This document shows positions 29,281-39,738 of a stretch of 64,000 nucleotides of DNA, one piece after another; the first letter of the stretch is position 1; each line of letters starts with the position of its first letter. Under the pieces are notes generated by a model. The model searched no databases and was not told where the DNA came from. It worked only from the letters and a program-made list of their open reading frames with translations. The translations under genes and the position numbers were made by a program. The DNA lies in contig BLLK01000058.1 in the NCBI GenBank assembly GCA_021927905.1, positions 248,001 to 312,000 on the forward strand, in the 5' to 3' direction. This DNA is from Chaetoceros tenuissimus. Its lineage: Eukaryota > Bacillariophyta > Thalassiosirophyceae > Chaetocerotales > Chaetocerotaceae.

Positions 29281-31952
29281 ATGGGAGCTTCGGCATCACG
29301 TGAGAAATTCAGGGAGTCCTTTGAGGAGCTTATCGGTGAAGATATTTCACCTGATGATGCTGAATTCTGGGATGAGCTATGGAAAATTCCATCATCTGCG
29401 GAAGAAGTGTTTGAACTCATTTCCCCTTCTGCTGCTAGATATTTGCGAGATGAAAGATTTGATAACCTTGCAACATTATTTACTCAGGCAACTGCACAGC
29501 TCTGTCAGATTGTAGAGACTCCATACAGTATCTACTTCGACCAGGCTCTTAACTGTGTCAGAGTCTTGACAAGAATTCTACCATTTCTTTTGGAAAAAGG
29601 TAAGTTAGAGAACAAGATCTTTAAATTTTCTCTTTGTTAACTTTAAAATGTAACCCTTCTTTTTTGTTCAATAGGTGATCTTGGCAGTCCAGATCCAAAT
29701 ATTGAATCTCTTTGTTGGAGCACTGGTGATGGAGAAGATAACTTTAGAGATTCCATGGTTGGAAAGGTCATCGGGGGTGAAGACAAGTACAGTCTAGCCA
29801 AGACTCTTGATGATGAAGAAGCACCGGAACCACTCGCTCTTTTGGCTATTCATGCTGCTATGCATATGCTTTTCCTTCCGCAATTCACATGCGACTTCTA
29901 TGAAGATGATGTGGATGAGGAAGCATCTGTTGATAGTGAAGGTTCAGAATATTCCGAGGAAGGACCAGGTCTTTTGAAGCAAAAGATGATGGAAATTGAG
30001 GCTGCAAGAGAAGCTCACGAAGCAAAGGAAGACCAACTTATGATGAATGAAGTCGGTCTTAAGAAGACTAGACTTGCTGAGGATGGTATCATTCTCCAGC
30101 CAAAGCCAGCATGTATTGTGTGGGCTGCAGGTTGTGGAATTAAGAAGAAGAAGGTAAGTTTCTAGAGATGACATGCTCCTTTCAAATAAGTCCAACCTTT
30201 CAATTACTCACCACTCAATCATAATCATAGTTTACTGAGAATACACGAAAATTTGACAAGAATCGTGTTGAAGTTCTCAAACTTCTTCTAGCAGCATGTT
30301 GCGATCCACTTTACTCACAAGCAGAGGATTACAACCCGCTCTTATCTCGTTGGCTTTCTGTGGCAACTGCAGCAGATGCACCAAATGCAATTTGTTTGTT
30401 TTACTCTCTTTTGAATACCATCATCAGCTATGATCCAAAGGCAGGTATTTCTGGTGCCCTCAACTCTGAGGCACATGAGAATGTCGTTGCATTATCAGCA
30501 CAAGTATTGTGTATTCTTTTAGATTGTGGTCTTTCTGGAAACCCAATTACAACCAAAAATCATGATGGAGATGAGGTCATTGACTTCGAAGAAGCAGCAT
30601 TGACTGGATTCAATATTTTCAGAACGACTCTCGCAAGAATCACAAGTGCGAGAGAGCTTACACTCATTTATGATGGTCTCACACGTCTTCTATGTAACGT
30701 ATACGAAAGTGGAAATGACCTCAACCCTAATAGTTCCAAGGGTATCCAATGCTACCAAGAAATTTTGGTTCTATTCTGGAAGATGCTTGACGAAAACCCA
30801 CTTTTCTTGAATCACATATTGACCAAGTGCGACATCTCGAAGATTGTTACTCCAGTTTGTTACATTCTTTACCAGTCTCGTAAGGATGTATCCCGCATTG
30901 GACTGGTTCACATTTGTACTTTCTTACTCTTGAAATTGAGCGGAGAGAGAAGCTTCGCTGTTGGCTTGAATAAACCATTCACCACTCGTCTCCCATGTGA
31001 TATGCCACTCTTCACTGGTGGACATGCTGATTTGATAAGTATCACCTTCCACAAGCTCGTAGTAAACGGTTCAATCAAGTTGGTGCCACTTTACTCTTGC
31101 TTCCTTACCATCATTCAAAACATTTCTCCATATTGGCGAAAGATGTCTCTCGTTGGAGCTGTGAAACTTGTCAACTTATTTGAACTCCTTGCGTCTCCAA
31201 AGTTCCTCTTCAGTGATTACAAAGCATACCAACATCTAGCGCAGTTACTTGAGATCTTCAACAATATTATCCAGTATCAATACCATGACAACCAACATTT
31301 GGTTTATGCAATTATCAGAAGAAAGGATACATTTGGAAAGTTGGCAACAATGAGTCTTACTAGAGCAACCAGTTTGTACGAGAAGGCTTATGGAGAACAA
31401 GTGCAGAGAAACAGTAATGAAGAAGCAAGAAAGAGAATCATTTCTGTGAAGCCACATGATGGACATGGCCGTGGAGAGATTCTACAAGCTGATTCAGACG
31501 ACGAAGATGATATCTTGGCAAAGAACTTTGAGCCAACTGAATCTTGGTTGTCTGAATTCAAGGACAAGATGCCTTTTGAAACAGTAACAAGACTACTTCA
31601 GCACTTGGTTCCTGTCATTGACGACGTAATTTCAAGAGTAGACGGAGTTGTTGATGAGAATGTCATTCTTAATGTATTGAAGGATGTAACTATGGTGGGT
31701 TTGCTTCCAGTCCCTCACCCTATTGTTGTTCGCAAATATCAGCCTAATCAATACACTGCATTGTGGTTCACTGCTTATTTGTGGGGAGTCATTTATGTTA
31801 ATCATCAGAGCCTTCCAATCTTCGATGGTCAAGCTATCAAGCTATTCCGTGTATCTATCGAAGGTGATAGAGATGAGGATGAAGATGAATTTGAAGACGA
31901 AGAACAGGATCAGGAAGAAGATGAAGACGAGGACGATGATGAATCGCAATAA
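29281..31952 (+). CDS. HID1: HID1 (Golgi/dense-core vesicle trafficking protein)
   Basis: Three exons, 29281-29599, 29675-30153 and 30231-31952, 839 residues. The start MGASASREKFRESF matches the family's N-terminal MG-x-S pattern for myristoylation (Gly2). Matches to animal HID1 run through the protein: FWDELW, SLLNTIISYDPKAGI, CYQEILVLFWKMLDENPLFL, LLLKLSGERSFAVGLNKPF, HADLISITFHKLV, LEIFNNIIQYQYHDNQHLVY and MVGLLPVPHPIVVRKYQPN. Known role: peripheral membrane protein of the medial- and trans-Golgi needed for sorting of secretory cargo. An acidic insert (about residues 195-225) and a very acidic C-terminal tail are specific to this copy of the family. Confidence 0.92.
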
Positions 31953-32089
31953 AGAGGTGGGGACTTAGGTACTAAGTATCATAAAGTAATTTTTGTTTAT
32001 TATTACATCACGTCTTTTCAAATTGCAGAGAAGAAACCTTTTTTAAATTTTGAACAATGACATGCGTTCAATCTTTATCTCACACGCAA

Positions 32090-32372
32090 TCATTCAAATG
32101 ATTTGGCAATCTTCACATCAAGTAGTGTTCTCAACATAAGTCGCAACAAATCAAGATACCGACACATTGAATTCATAATGCAGCAGTAAAAATAGGCTTC
32201 TTCAGTTGGCTTCTCGTTTGAATTATCCCCATAACCTGCAAAATCCAACAAGAAATCCTGTTACACTTTTTGTGCATGAAATTTCATCAAATTTTATCGC
32301 GACAACACCACGTTTTTATTTTACCCGGTCACAACCAATACATTTGTTTATGACATGAATGTATGGATTCAT
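32090..32372 (-). CDS. Small two-exon protein, unknown (5' end tentative)
   Basis: The 3' exon (32235-32090) follows a strong acceptor (TTGTTGGATTTTGCAG) and encodes GYGDNSNEKPTEEAYFYCC then a Leu/Met-rich helix ending with TGA. The most consistent 5' exon is 32372-32336 (starts MNPYIHVINKCI; donor GTTGTG), which joins in phase to give 60 residues; a longer or different first exon is possible. It sits in the spacer between HID1 and the next gene. No family recognised. Confidence 0.45.
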
Positions 32373-32638
32373 TGAAAAATTCAATTTATTACATAGAAAA
32401 GTGTTGCACAAAACAATGGCCTCTAACCGATCGTTCGTTCCAAATCCATGGAAAAATGAGACTTTTTGTTGGCGTTAGACTTGTAGACAGGCTAAATTGG
32501 TAATAAATTCGATCAGACTTGAGATTACTGTTGTCAAAAGAGAGGGATGTTCTTTACTCTGATAAGATACCTCATGGAACAAGATTAACTACATCCAAAC
32601 AAAAATCAAGAGTGCCTATACACTGAGTAGACGGTGTG

Positions 32639-34816
32639 ATGCCACAGCTAGAAATAGAGACAATTAGACAAAAGCCTCCTAGTGGTCATAATATAGAGAT
32701 GAACATCATGGATTACGGTGGAGGATATCGATATGGAGATGCTAGAAGCATTCCCCCTCAAAGTAGAGGTGTTCGTGAAGAAGATTTAGGAACTCATCCT
32801 TCTTATATCTCACCAGCGTCTCGTTCATACTATCAACAAGAATACAACCCTAAATATTCAGAAGCATCATATTCCTATCGTGATGGTGCTGGTGAATATC
32901 AAGAGACGTCAAGCAGAAGGTCGTTCCCAACTGTGAGCACCTATGATTATGAACATGGTACACCAATATCACATACACCTCGTCAGTATGTATCTTCCGG
33001 TCGACGAGATCCGTATCATGAGCAGCTCCTACCACCGCCACCACCACCAATCATGTCACTTTCTCCGCAGCGTTCGTATCCACATGAGTCCCTACCGAGA
33101 GGAAGAATGTTACCACAGCCTAGATCTTTTGATTATGCGGAGAGAGGTGATGTCGATGTACACAGACGAGAAGTAATGTACAGAGGAGGTTCTCCGACAC
33201 CTCCTCCTTTCTATCCTCCTCATCCCGCAATATATCGATATGGTCCACCAAGACACCCAAGTGAAATGTCACCTAGACGTGAAATATCTCCTAGCAGAAG
33301 GGACTTGTCACCTAGAAGAGATGTCAGGAATGAGGAATACATCAAGCTTGCAAGGTCGACAGACTCAGCAGATTATAAAAAATCACCAGTGAAGAAAGAA
33401 GAGCCCCCATCTCCTTCAAAAGGTGATGTTAACGATGCACTATTATTGGTGAATTTTGGAAAACAAGCTGGTGGTAAGAGTGACGATGAGAAATCATCGG
33501 GATCTGTCGACCGAGCAAAAACTCCTTCTCCTTCAACTTTGCAAAAATCATCTCAAGCGGTAACACCAAGTTTGTCTACGAGATTTGTAAAGGACTTGCT
33601 ACAAGATGATGGCCAAGTTAAACGTAAAGAAGAAAACAATACACTCAAGAATAAAGTGAGTGAAGAATCCCACGGTCCTACTGGAGTAGACGAACATACT
33701 CCAACATTTTCTATCAAAACAGAAAATGAACAAGCAACAAAAAAAGAACAGACGAAACTACCACCTCATCCCTTGCTTCTCCCTGGGGATGATGATAGCC
33801 GTCAAGTGCCTCGTGAGAGAGGCTTTCATCGTGCCAGTGTGAGCACAGATACGGATATGTTTTACCCTGGTCAAGAGACTTTTTCCCGTTTACATCCTCG
33901 GTATGCCCCTCATGAACATCCAAAAGCTCCACAGATGCGTCCAAGTCATGGAGGTTTTCCTAGAGGACTTCATCCTGAAGAAGGATATTACCCAAGAGCA
34001 CCAATGCGTCCTCCTCCATTCTATGGAACTCCTCGGCGCCCTCCTCCCATGCATGATGAATCTATATCGTTTCACTCTCCTGGAGGATTTTCATACGAGA
34101 GTAGAATGCATCCTCACCCATATGCTCATGGTCCCATCCCTCATTATCCGCATCCATTTCCCGGTCACTATGGCCGTTTCTATGGTGACTTTCATCCTCC
34201 GTCAGCTTACGCCAAGAAACAGGATCGTGAAGAATTCAATCCTGCAGGCAAGACCGTCCTTCGAAGGAAATGTGCTTGGAAGAATTATCCTGAACTTGAA
34301 CAGTTTCTCATTGACAATAGGGATGAATATCTCAAGCATTCTGCCATGAACTATACCCAAGAGCAAAAGCAATATAACAACGAGCTCACTGAAAGACTCT
34401 TGGAGGTAGCCAACAAGCACAACTATGTATTTGATCCGAACGATTTCAACTTCACCGCTATTCGTGATAGAATTAGGTGTTACTATAAGAGCTACGTTCA
34501 GAACTGCAAAAAGAGAGGCATCCCTATCAGTTACAAGACATCAGCTAAAAAGGCCAAGACCGATAAAGAAGCTGAAGATGATACCGACAGTAATCCCAAC
34601 GAATTCAAAGAAGCGGCTGCTGAACAAGAGGGTGGAAAAGATGACAAATCACAGCCATCTGAAGCGAAAGTTGAAGCAGGAGGTGGAGATTCAACTTTAG
34701 CCAGCAATGATGGTGAAATAAAAGAAGAGACGGGAACAGTGGTCCAAACCGAACCAAGCGAAAAAAAGGAGATTGAAAATGAATCTGAATCCAAACTGGG
34801 GGAATTGAAAAAGTAA
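32639..34816 (+). CDS. Nuclear-type protein with conserved diatom C-terminal domain
   Basis: Single exon, 725 residues from the ATG at 32639. Residues 1 to about 510 are low complexity: Pro, Arg, Tyr, His and Ser-rich, with SPRRE-type and RRDLSPRRD repeats and poly-Pro (PPPPPP). About 530-630 is compact and conserved-looking: TVLRRKCAWKNYPELEQFL, NRDEYLKHSAMNYTQEQKQY, NNELTERLLEVANKHNYVF and FNFTAIRDRIRCYYKSYVQN. I recognise this as a recurring diatom/stramenopile domain of unknown function. A basic stretch (KKRGIPISYKTSAKKAKTDK) may be a nuclear localisation signal; the tail is acidic. Role in transcription or RNA processing is inference. Confidence 0.7.
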   Translation: MPQLEIETIRQKPPSGHNIEMNIMDYGGGYRYGDARSIPPQSRGVREEDLGTHPSYISPASRSYYQQEYNPKYSEASYSYRDGAGEYQETSSRRSFPTVSTYDYEHGTPISHTPRQYVSSGRRDPYHEQLLPPPPPPIMSLSPQRSYPHESLPRGRMLPQPRSFDYAERGDVDVHRREVMYRGGSPTPPPFYPPHPAIYRYGPPRHPSEMSPRREISPSRRDLSPRRDVRNEEYIKLARSTDSADYKKSPVKKEEPPSPSKGDVNDALLLVNFGKQAGGKSDDEKSSGSVDRAKTPSPSTLQKSSQAVTPSLSTRFVKDLLQDDGQVKRKEENNTLKNKVSEESHGPTGVDEHTPTFSIKTENEQATKKEQTKLPPHPLLLPGDDDSRQVPRERGFHRASVSTDTDMFYPGQETFSRLHPRYAPHEHPKAPQMRPSHGGFPRGLHPEEGYYPRAPMRPPPFYGTPRRPPPMHDESISFHSPGGFSYESRMHPHPYAHGPIPHYPHPFPGHYGRFYGDFHPPSAYAKKQDREEFNPAGKTVLRRKCAWKNYPELEQFLIDNRDEYLKHSAMNYTQEQKQYNNELTERLLEVANKHNYVFDPNDFNFTAIRDRIRCYYKSYVQNCKKRGIPISYKTSAKKAKTDKEAEDDTDSNPNEFKEAAAEQEGGKDDKSQPSEAKVEAGGGDSTLASNDGEIKEETGTVVQTEPSEKKEIENESESKLGELKK

Positions 34817-34899
34817 TTTCTGCAATGGTGCAAGTATTATTTTTGTTTACATAAATGTATTTTACATAAATTCATAATGGCGTAGCTGTTTCTTTTACA

Positions 34900-36093
34900 T
34901 TATACCTTCACGTCGATCTTCACGAAACGATCTAGGCCTCCGAAATCTTTTTTCCTTTCTATAAATTCTAATTTGGCATATTCATCTAAATTATTCTCCA
35001 ACAGAATCGGATGCGATGTATCGACTTCCATCCAGCAAGTTGGTCGGAAGAAACGTTCGTTATCACTCTTGCACCATTCTGGTAATTGATCCAGAATATT
35101 TCTCACAACATCTAACCCATCGTCTCCTCCGCACAATGCATTGTAGTCTTCAAAGTCAATTACATCACTAGATAAAGTATCCATATCTTTCTTTGGGATG
35201 TAAGGTGGATTGCTGACCACAATATCGTATTGAAAATTGTATTTCTGAGTAGCTTCACCCTTGTTTGTATACTTAGAAGCAGGACACATTAATGGTCCAT
35301 TGTAGCAGGTCTGGTCTGTTCCTAATACAATTTTAGCATTCTCTTTGCTCAAATCAATAGCTTCTTCTCTAACATCGATCGCGTCAACTTCGACATCGTT
35401 TGGAAAAGCATTTGCAAGGGCAATGCCAATACAGCCAGTACCACTGCCTACATCAAGAACCCTTATTTTTCGATCACACTTCATACCCTTTAGAATAGTT
35501 TTCATACGATGTATATCTTTCATAGCATACTCTACCAACTCTTCTGTTTCGGGTCTTGGACAGAGACATGGTGGTCTAATATTCAAAACTATATCATGAA
35601 AATCCCACTTTCCTATTATATACTGCAATGGTTCTTGATTGATTCTTCTTTGAACCATATCAGCAAATAATAATTGTTCATCTCCGGTAAGAGCTGTTTC
35701 GCTAAGGGATTGATTTGAAGAAGGGTCGTCATATATATTTAGTAACTTTGCAAATCCATTATCCTCCCATTTGAATTCATTCTTTAATGCAAAGGATAAC
35801 AAATGACAAGACGAACTAAGAGGCTCAGGCGCATTTTTCTCCTCCAACAGAGCCACTGCAGACTGCAATGCTTGTGAAACTGTAGGTTCTACTCCTAATT
35901 TTTGTATTATTTCTTCTCTGCAAGAATTATTGCCATTTGAAGTAACAGCTGCTGCAAAAAATCTAAATTTTGAGATACGAGTACCTTTGAAAACATTAAC
36001 TTGTTGCCGAGACAAATGTGTTGTTGCTGGAACAAAAGATTTCGCTAAAGATAAGGAGCCGAACATTAATGTGAAGGTATGATATAGCTGCAT
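34900..36093 (-). CDS. prmC: Plastid PrmC/HemK release-factor glutamine methyltransferase
   Basis: Single exon, 397 residues. It methylates the GGQ glutamine of class 1 peptide-chain release factors. Visible motifs: RPETEELVEYA before the SAM fold, LDVGSGTGCIGIALA (motif I), VDAIDVREEAI, and the catalytic VSNPPYIP. An N-terminal helical domain typical of PrmC covers about 60-170. The first 20 residues are a signal peptide ending AKSFVPATT, the diatom plastid motif, so the enzyme probably serves plastid translation. It is convergent with the gene at 32639 (83 bp between stops). Confidence 0.9.
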   Translation of the reverse strand: MQLYHTFTLMFGSLSLAKSFVPATTHLSRQQVNVFKGTRISKFRFFAAAVTSNGNNSCREEIIQKLGVEPTVSQALQSAVALLEEKNAPEPLSSSCHLLSFALKNEFKWEDNGFAKLLNIYDDPSSNQSLSETALTGDEQLLFADMVQRRINQEPLQYIIGKWDFHDIVLNIRPPCLCPRPETEELVEYAMKDIHRMKTILKGMKCDRKIRVLDVGSGTGCIGIALANAFPNDVEVDAIDVREEAIDLSKENAKIVLGTDQTCYNGPLMCPASKYTNKGEATQKYNFQYDIVVSNPPYIPKKDMDTLSSDVIDFEDYNALCGGDDGLDVVRNILDQLPEWCKSDNERFFRPTCWMEVDTSHPILLENNLDEYAKLEFIERKKDFGGLDRFVKIDVKV

Positions 36094-36229
36094 ACTGAGG
36101 TTTAGAATGATACTCAGCAGTAGATGATATTTTTATTTGATAACAATCACCTATGTAGCACTTTACACTGCTCTACTGCTACGTATCGCTAGTCGCTAGC
36201 CTGATTTTTCTTCGATAAAAATAGAACAA

Positions 36230-36269
36230 TGACGTCCAATGGTCAAACTCTCATTTTGGCGCGCCAAAA
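36230..36269. promoter_or_regulatory. CRE-like, CCAAT and E2F-like palindrome cluster
   Basis: Within 40 bp lie TGACGTCC (36230-36237, one base from a full CRE), CCAAT (36236-36240) and the perfect 16-bp palindrome TTTTGGCGCGCCAAAA (36254-36269), which contains an E2F/DP consensus on both strands. The cluster is 137-176 bp upstream of the prmC start on the minus strand and about 300 bp before an ATG-GTAAGT on the plus strand. Its function is inference. Confidence 0.45.
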
Positions 36270-36942
36270 ATTTCAGACCACACATTTTTCAACCTTTCGC
36301 ACAACCACCACTTGAATCAAGGTAGTTGTTATCTACCTTGACTTGAATTGAAATCCTCATAATTTCATTAAATGCAACATATACCAACTTCATCATGATA
36401 GCTTTCTAAAGTAATCATGACAAAGATGTGAGAATTAAGAGTCAATGATATGAATATGATTGATACTTGAGAGGAGACGAGACGAGTCGCTGGCCGAGCG
36501 AATTTCGTGTTGAGACTGAGAAACTGACTTATGGTCGAAATTCAGTTCACACTATCCAGCACAAAATGGTAAGTCTACTCCCTCCTATCCAACAAAAGTC
36601 ATGTACAGTCAAATCTTCTTCGTCATAGTGATCGTTCCAAAAATCTGATATAATGAGCCTGAAGGTTTTCACCTATTGAACGATAACATACCCTTTGGAG
36701 TGAATGACAAGAATAACTGTTTGACTTGGATGCTTTGGAAATAAAATCGAACCTTGATCCCTTTCTCAAATGAGGATGAAATTATCTTAGGACACCTTCA
36801 GAACCTTTTGGTTATGAGAATAAAAATAATTGTTATTGTATTATTAACTGATGAGACAAGGGAATTATAGCAGCTCGTTTTTATGGACCACAAGCATCCA
36901 CCAGGGTCGTGCTACAAAGCGAAATTAAACATGAATAATATC
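36270..36942. other. Intergenic with possible first exon (ATG at 36565)
   Basis: At 36565 an ATG is followed directly by GTAAGT, the arrangement seen when a start codon ends a first coding exon. A TTTTGCAG acceptor occurs at 36960-36967, but the frame after it closes within 12 codons. I cannot build a gene from this. An unseen non-coding RNA or a very short peptide is possible. Confidence 0.3.
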
Positions 36943-37179
36943 TTACACATCTTTTCTATCTTTTGCAGATGCCTCGAAGTTTGATACAAACCCATTATAA
37001 TTGAGTACAATTTGCGGAGGATGGAAACTAGTTTGTTTGGGCGTGGGCGATGACAGTTCTTCAGCAAAAAGCTGATCACAGAGAGCAAAAGACCTAGAGT
37101 TCGCAGTTTCGTTTCCTGCTTTCGGTTGTCCTGATGGAGCTTTTTTCCAAACAAAAGCAGAGATTTCATTTATTACCAA
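36943..37179 (-). CDS. Open reading frame, possible last exon
   Basis: A 78-codon open stretch without its own ATG. Its composition is protein-like (EISAFVWKKAPSGQPKAG, then EELSSPTPKQTSFHPPQ and a charged end). An AG about ten bases upstream could be an acceptor. No family, no upstream exon found. Low confidence. Confidence 0.25.
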   Translation of the reverse strand: MVINEISAFVWKKAPSGQPKAGNETANSRSFALCDQLFAEELSSPTPKQTSFHPPQIVLNYNGFVSNFEASAKDRKDV

Positions 37180-37368
37180 GTCTTTGTGTCACTGCTGTTG
37201 TATTATGTTTTCAAAGCCTAGGTAGTTAAGAATTTAGTGTAAATAGTAATATGATGGAATCGTCGTTAGTGGCCTAATTTCTTCTTTCGATTGTATACAA
37301 ATTAGTAACTCTACTCTATTCAGCTCTATACGAAGATTAATGACACCCTATTATTTGATTACACCGGG

Positions 37369-37540
37369 AAAATTTGAATGATGATGCTACATCATTGGAA
37401 ATGAAACTAGACAAGATAAATGCAACTTGAAGTAGATCTAACCTGGTGACAAAGAAAATTTGAATGATGATGCTACATCATTGGAAATGAAACTAGACAA
37501 GATAAATGCAACTTGAAGTAGATCTAACCTGGTGACAAAG
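37369..37540. repeat. Perfect tandem duplication, 2 x 86 bp
   Basis: The unit starting AAAATTTGAATGATGATG occurs at 37369-37454 and again at 37455-37540 without a mismatch as far as I can read. Within the unit ATGATGCTACATCAT is a small hairpin. It lies about 90 bp from the tRNA-His gene. The perfect identity suggests a recent event or an assembly slip. Confidence 0.85.
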
Positions 37541-37632
37541 TCAACTTCAAAAACACAATAGGACCTCGATCCCTTTGAGCCATTGACCGGACAACAAAAG
37601 AAACGAAGATAGTCGATGAAGCAAACAAAACA

Positions 37633-37704
37633 TGTCCAGACCGAGAATCGAACTCGGGTCATCGCAACCACAATGCGAGATACTAACCACTGTACTATCT
37701 AGAC
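37633..37704 (-). tRNA. tRNA-His (anticodon GUG)
   Basis: On the minus strand: acceptor GTCTAGA/TCTGGAC (one T-G wobble), anticodon stem TCGCA/TGCGA with loop TTGTGGT (anticodon GTG), and T-arm CCGAG-TTCGATT-CTCGG. The base before the acceptor is G, so the extra 5' G of tRNA-His could be encoded; the discriminator is A, as in eukaryotes. No intron. Confidence 0.9.
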
Positions 37705-38359
37705 CGACAGACACGGCCTATATTACAATATATAATTGCAAAATTTAGACTAGGAATTTCAGCGAAAATGAAAAGGAAGTGGCTCACCTGCATGAAAATC
37801 AAACTTTGCAATATAATTAAAAGAAAAAATGAAAATAAATATATGTAGTTTTTCAGGGAAATCATGCTCATGTTGGCTGTCTGGCAGCACAGCAAAAAAA
37901 CCCTTGTGCAACTTCATTATTGGTCCAAATCATGTTCAGTTAGAATCTCAATATTTTCAAACATTCCTTTCTATGACATAATAGTTTTTGTTCATTATGC
38001 TTCAAATGTAAGATATGGAAAATCTTCTTAGTCAGAAACGATGTACGTAGTTGCTAAAGTTCGGAATTGCCTTTTTGTTTCTTTCATCAGCAGCCCATCA
38101 TTGCTTTGAAATTGGAACGTTGTTGAAGGGACTTAGGACAAACAAGTGATATTTTAGTTCCGCCCTCACGAGCAAATAGTAAAATATTTACATAAATCTT
38201 GTATAATGTTTGCATTCATAAGGACTGATTGAAAATTTAGAATTGTGAGCTAGATTCATCACAGTAAAACGTACGAATTGTCAGTTACATCGCCACACAC
38301 TCTCACATCACACACAATTGCATCACTATTTTCTCAATTTTGATGAACTAAACCTGAAT
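37705..38359. other. Intergenic, 655 bp
   Basis: AT-rich upstream region of the fibrillin gene. No second gene, tRNA or repeat recognised. The stretch 38295-38320 (repeated CACAC/TCACA) is close to the start and probably 5' UTR. Confidence 0.4.
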
Positions 38360-39266
38360 ATGAAGATCATCACAATATTCTCTTTCGCCTCGTTACTATC
38401 GGCATCTACAGTCGAAGCTCTGTCTGCTAATCAACGTAGGACATCCCAAACAATATCTAGAAGAGGAGCCCTTATTACATCCATCACCTCTGCAGCTGCT
38501 GTAATAATCACACCAAAAGAAGAGGCAAGAGCAGCAACATTTGGAGATGTGACAGCAGAGCTTCAAAATAGTGGCTCAATGCCAAAAGAGAGACTAGATT
38601 TACTCAACGCAATCAATAGGAAAGCCTCTGATGACGAAGTCATGCAAGCTATATCCAACATCGAGCTCATTGATCCATCAAATGGCAAAGCTGCAACATC
38701 TGAATTCTTAGGAGGGGAATGGGAGCTCATATACAGTGTGAACGCAGAATCATTTTCGCCATTATTAAATTTACCAAAACCGATCAGACCAAGTTCTTTC
38801 CAGCTCCTTGGAGATTCAGCAAAACCAGTAGTGGGTGATGGGAGAATTGCACAGTTGTTAAATTTTCCGATTATTCCTCTTTCAATCATCTTATCATCGG
38901 GAGCATTTCCATATGAAAAGGATAGTTCAGTTCTTGAAATCTTTCCACCATTTCGTTTAGAAGCAAAACTTGGTGGATCAAACTTTAAACTTGTAGAAAG
39001 TGGTTCAGACGCAGACTTTCGAGCATTGAATGCAAGAAGTCTGGAGGCGCAAGAAGCTGGGAGAAACTTGTATAAACAGCGTTATCTTGAAAATACAGGG
39101 AAAAAGGGAGATCTGCGAATATCTGAAGTAATCGCTGGAGATCCAGTTCTTGTGGTAAGTTGTTGCAATTACAAACATGCGAATTGAGATTGAAGCGTAG
39201 TTCTAACTTGCTAACCTTTTGGCTCCTCTTGGACAGGGAGTAATATTTATCCATAGAAGACTTTAA
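38360..39266 (+). CDS. PAP/fibrillin protein with thylakoid-lumen-type signal
   Basis: Two exons, 38360-39154 and 39237-39266, in phase 0, 274 residues; the second exon supplies only GVIFIHRRL. The first ATG that begins a signal peptide (KIITIFSFASLLSASTVEALS) is used. A second targeting unit follows: SRRGALITSITSAAAVIIT then EEARAAT, a twin-arginine plus hydrophobic stretch ending in an Ala-x-Ala cleavage site, as in proteins sent to the thylakoid lumen. The mature part has fibrillin features: LLNAINRKASDDEV, LGGEWELIYSVN and a closing strand. Fibrillins bind lipids or isoprenoids; most are stromal or plastoglobular, so lumen targeting is notable. Confidence 0.8.
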
Positions 39267-39379
39267 ACAGCATTTTATAATACTTAGGAAGAAATAATAT
39301 ACATGAATCATGTAATACTTAAAGATAGCAGTGATACTGAGAAATAAAATAATGAAAAAAAAGCCCAACACAAACATAA

Positions 39380-39592
39380 TTCTCAAAATTAGCAATTCCA
39401 ATTTTTACTTTTAATGTTGCCACCTTCATCTGCTTTTACCAAAGTTGCCTTTCCTTTGTAGTATTTGCCGCTACCATTCCAAGTAATCCGAAAACAGCAT
39501 GGCAACCTACCGCTATCCTTCTGTTCATATTCGGACTTTACATCAAAAATGAGTGGTACTACCTAGGCCAACCTATGTTCTACTCTACCTAA
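39380..39592 (+). CDS. Open frame with hydrophobic segments, possible last exon
   Basis: Seventy codons open without ATG. The last part reads like protein (FAATIPSNPKTAWQPTAILL, then IFGLYIKNEWYYLGQP and a TAA stop). A CTTTGTAG at about 39455-39462 could be the acceptor. No upstream exon identified; it lies between the fibrillin and NSA1 genes. Confidence 0.25.
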   Translation, partial: FSKLAIPIFTFNVATFICFYQSCLSFVVFAATIPSNPKTAWQPTAILLFIFGLYIKNEWYYLGQPMFYST

Positions 39593-39738
39593 TGCCCTCC
39601 CAGCCACGAAAATCCATCTCCACACAACAAAAACACAGAAAAAACTCAAAACATCCAATTCCTTCCATCTTTTTCTGAATTGGAAACAGGTTTCATTTTC
39701 GCACCTGCAATATATCATCTTTACATTCACAATAAATC

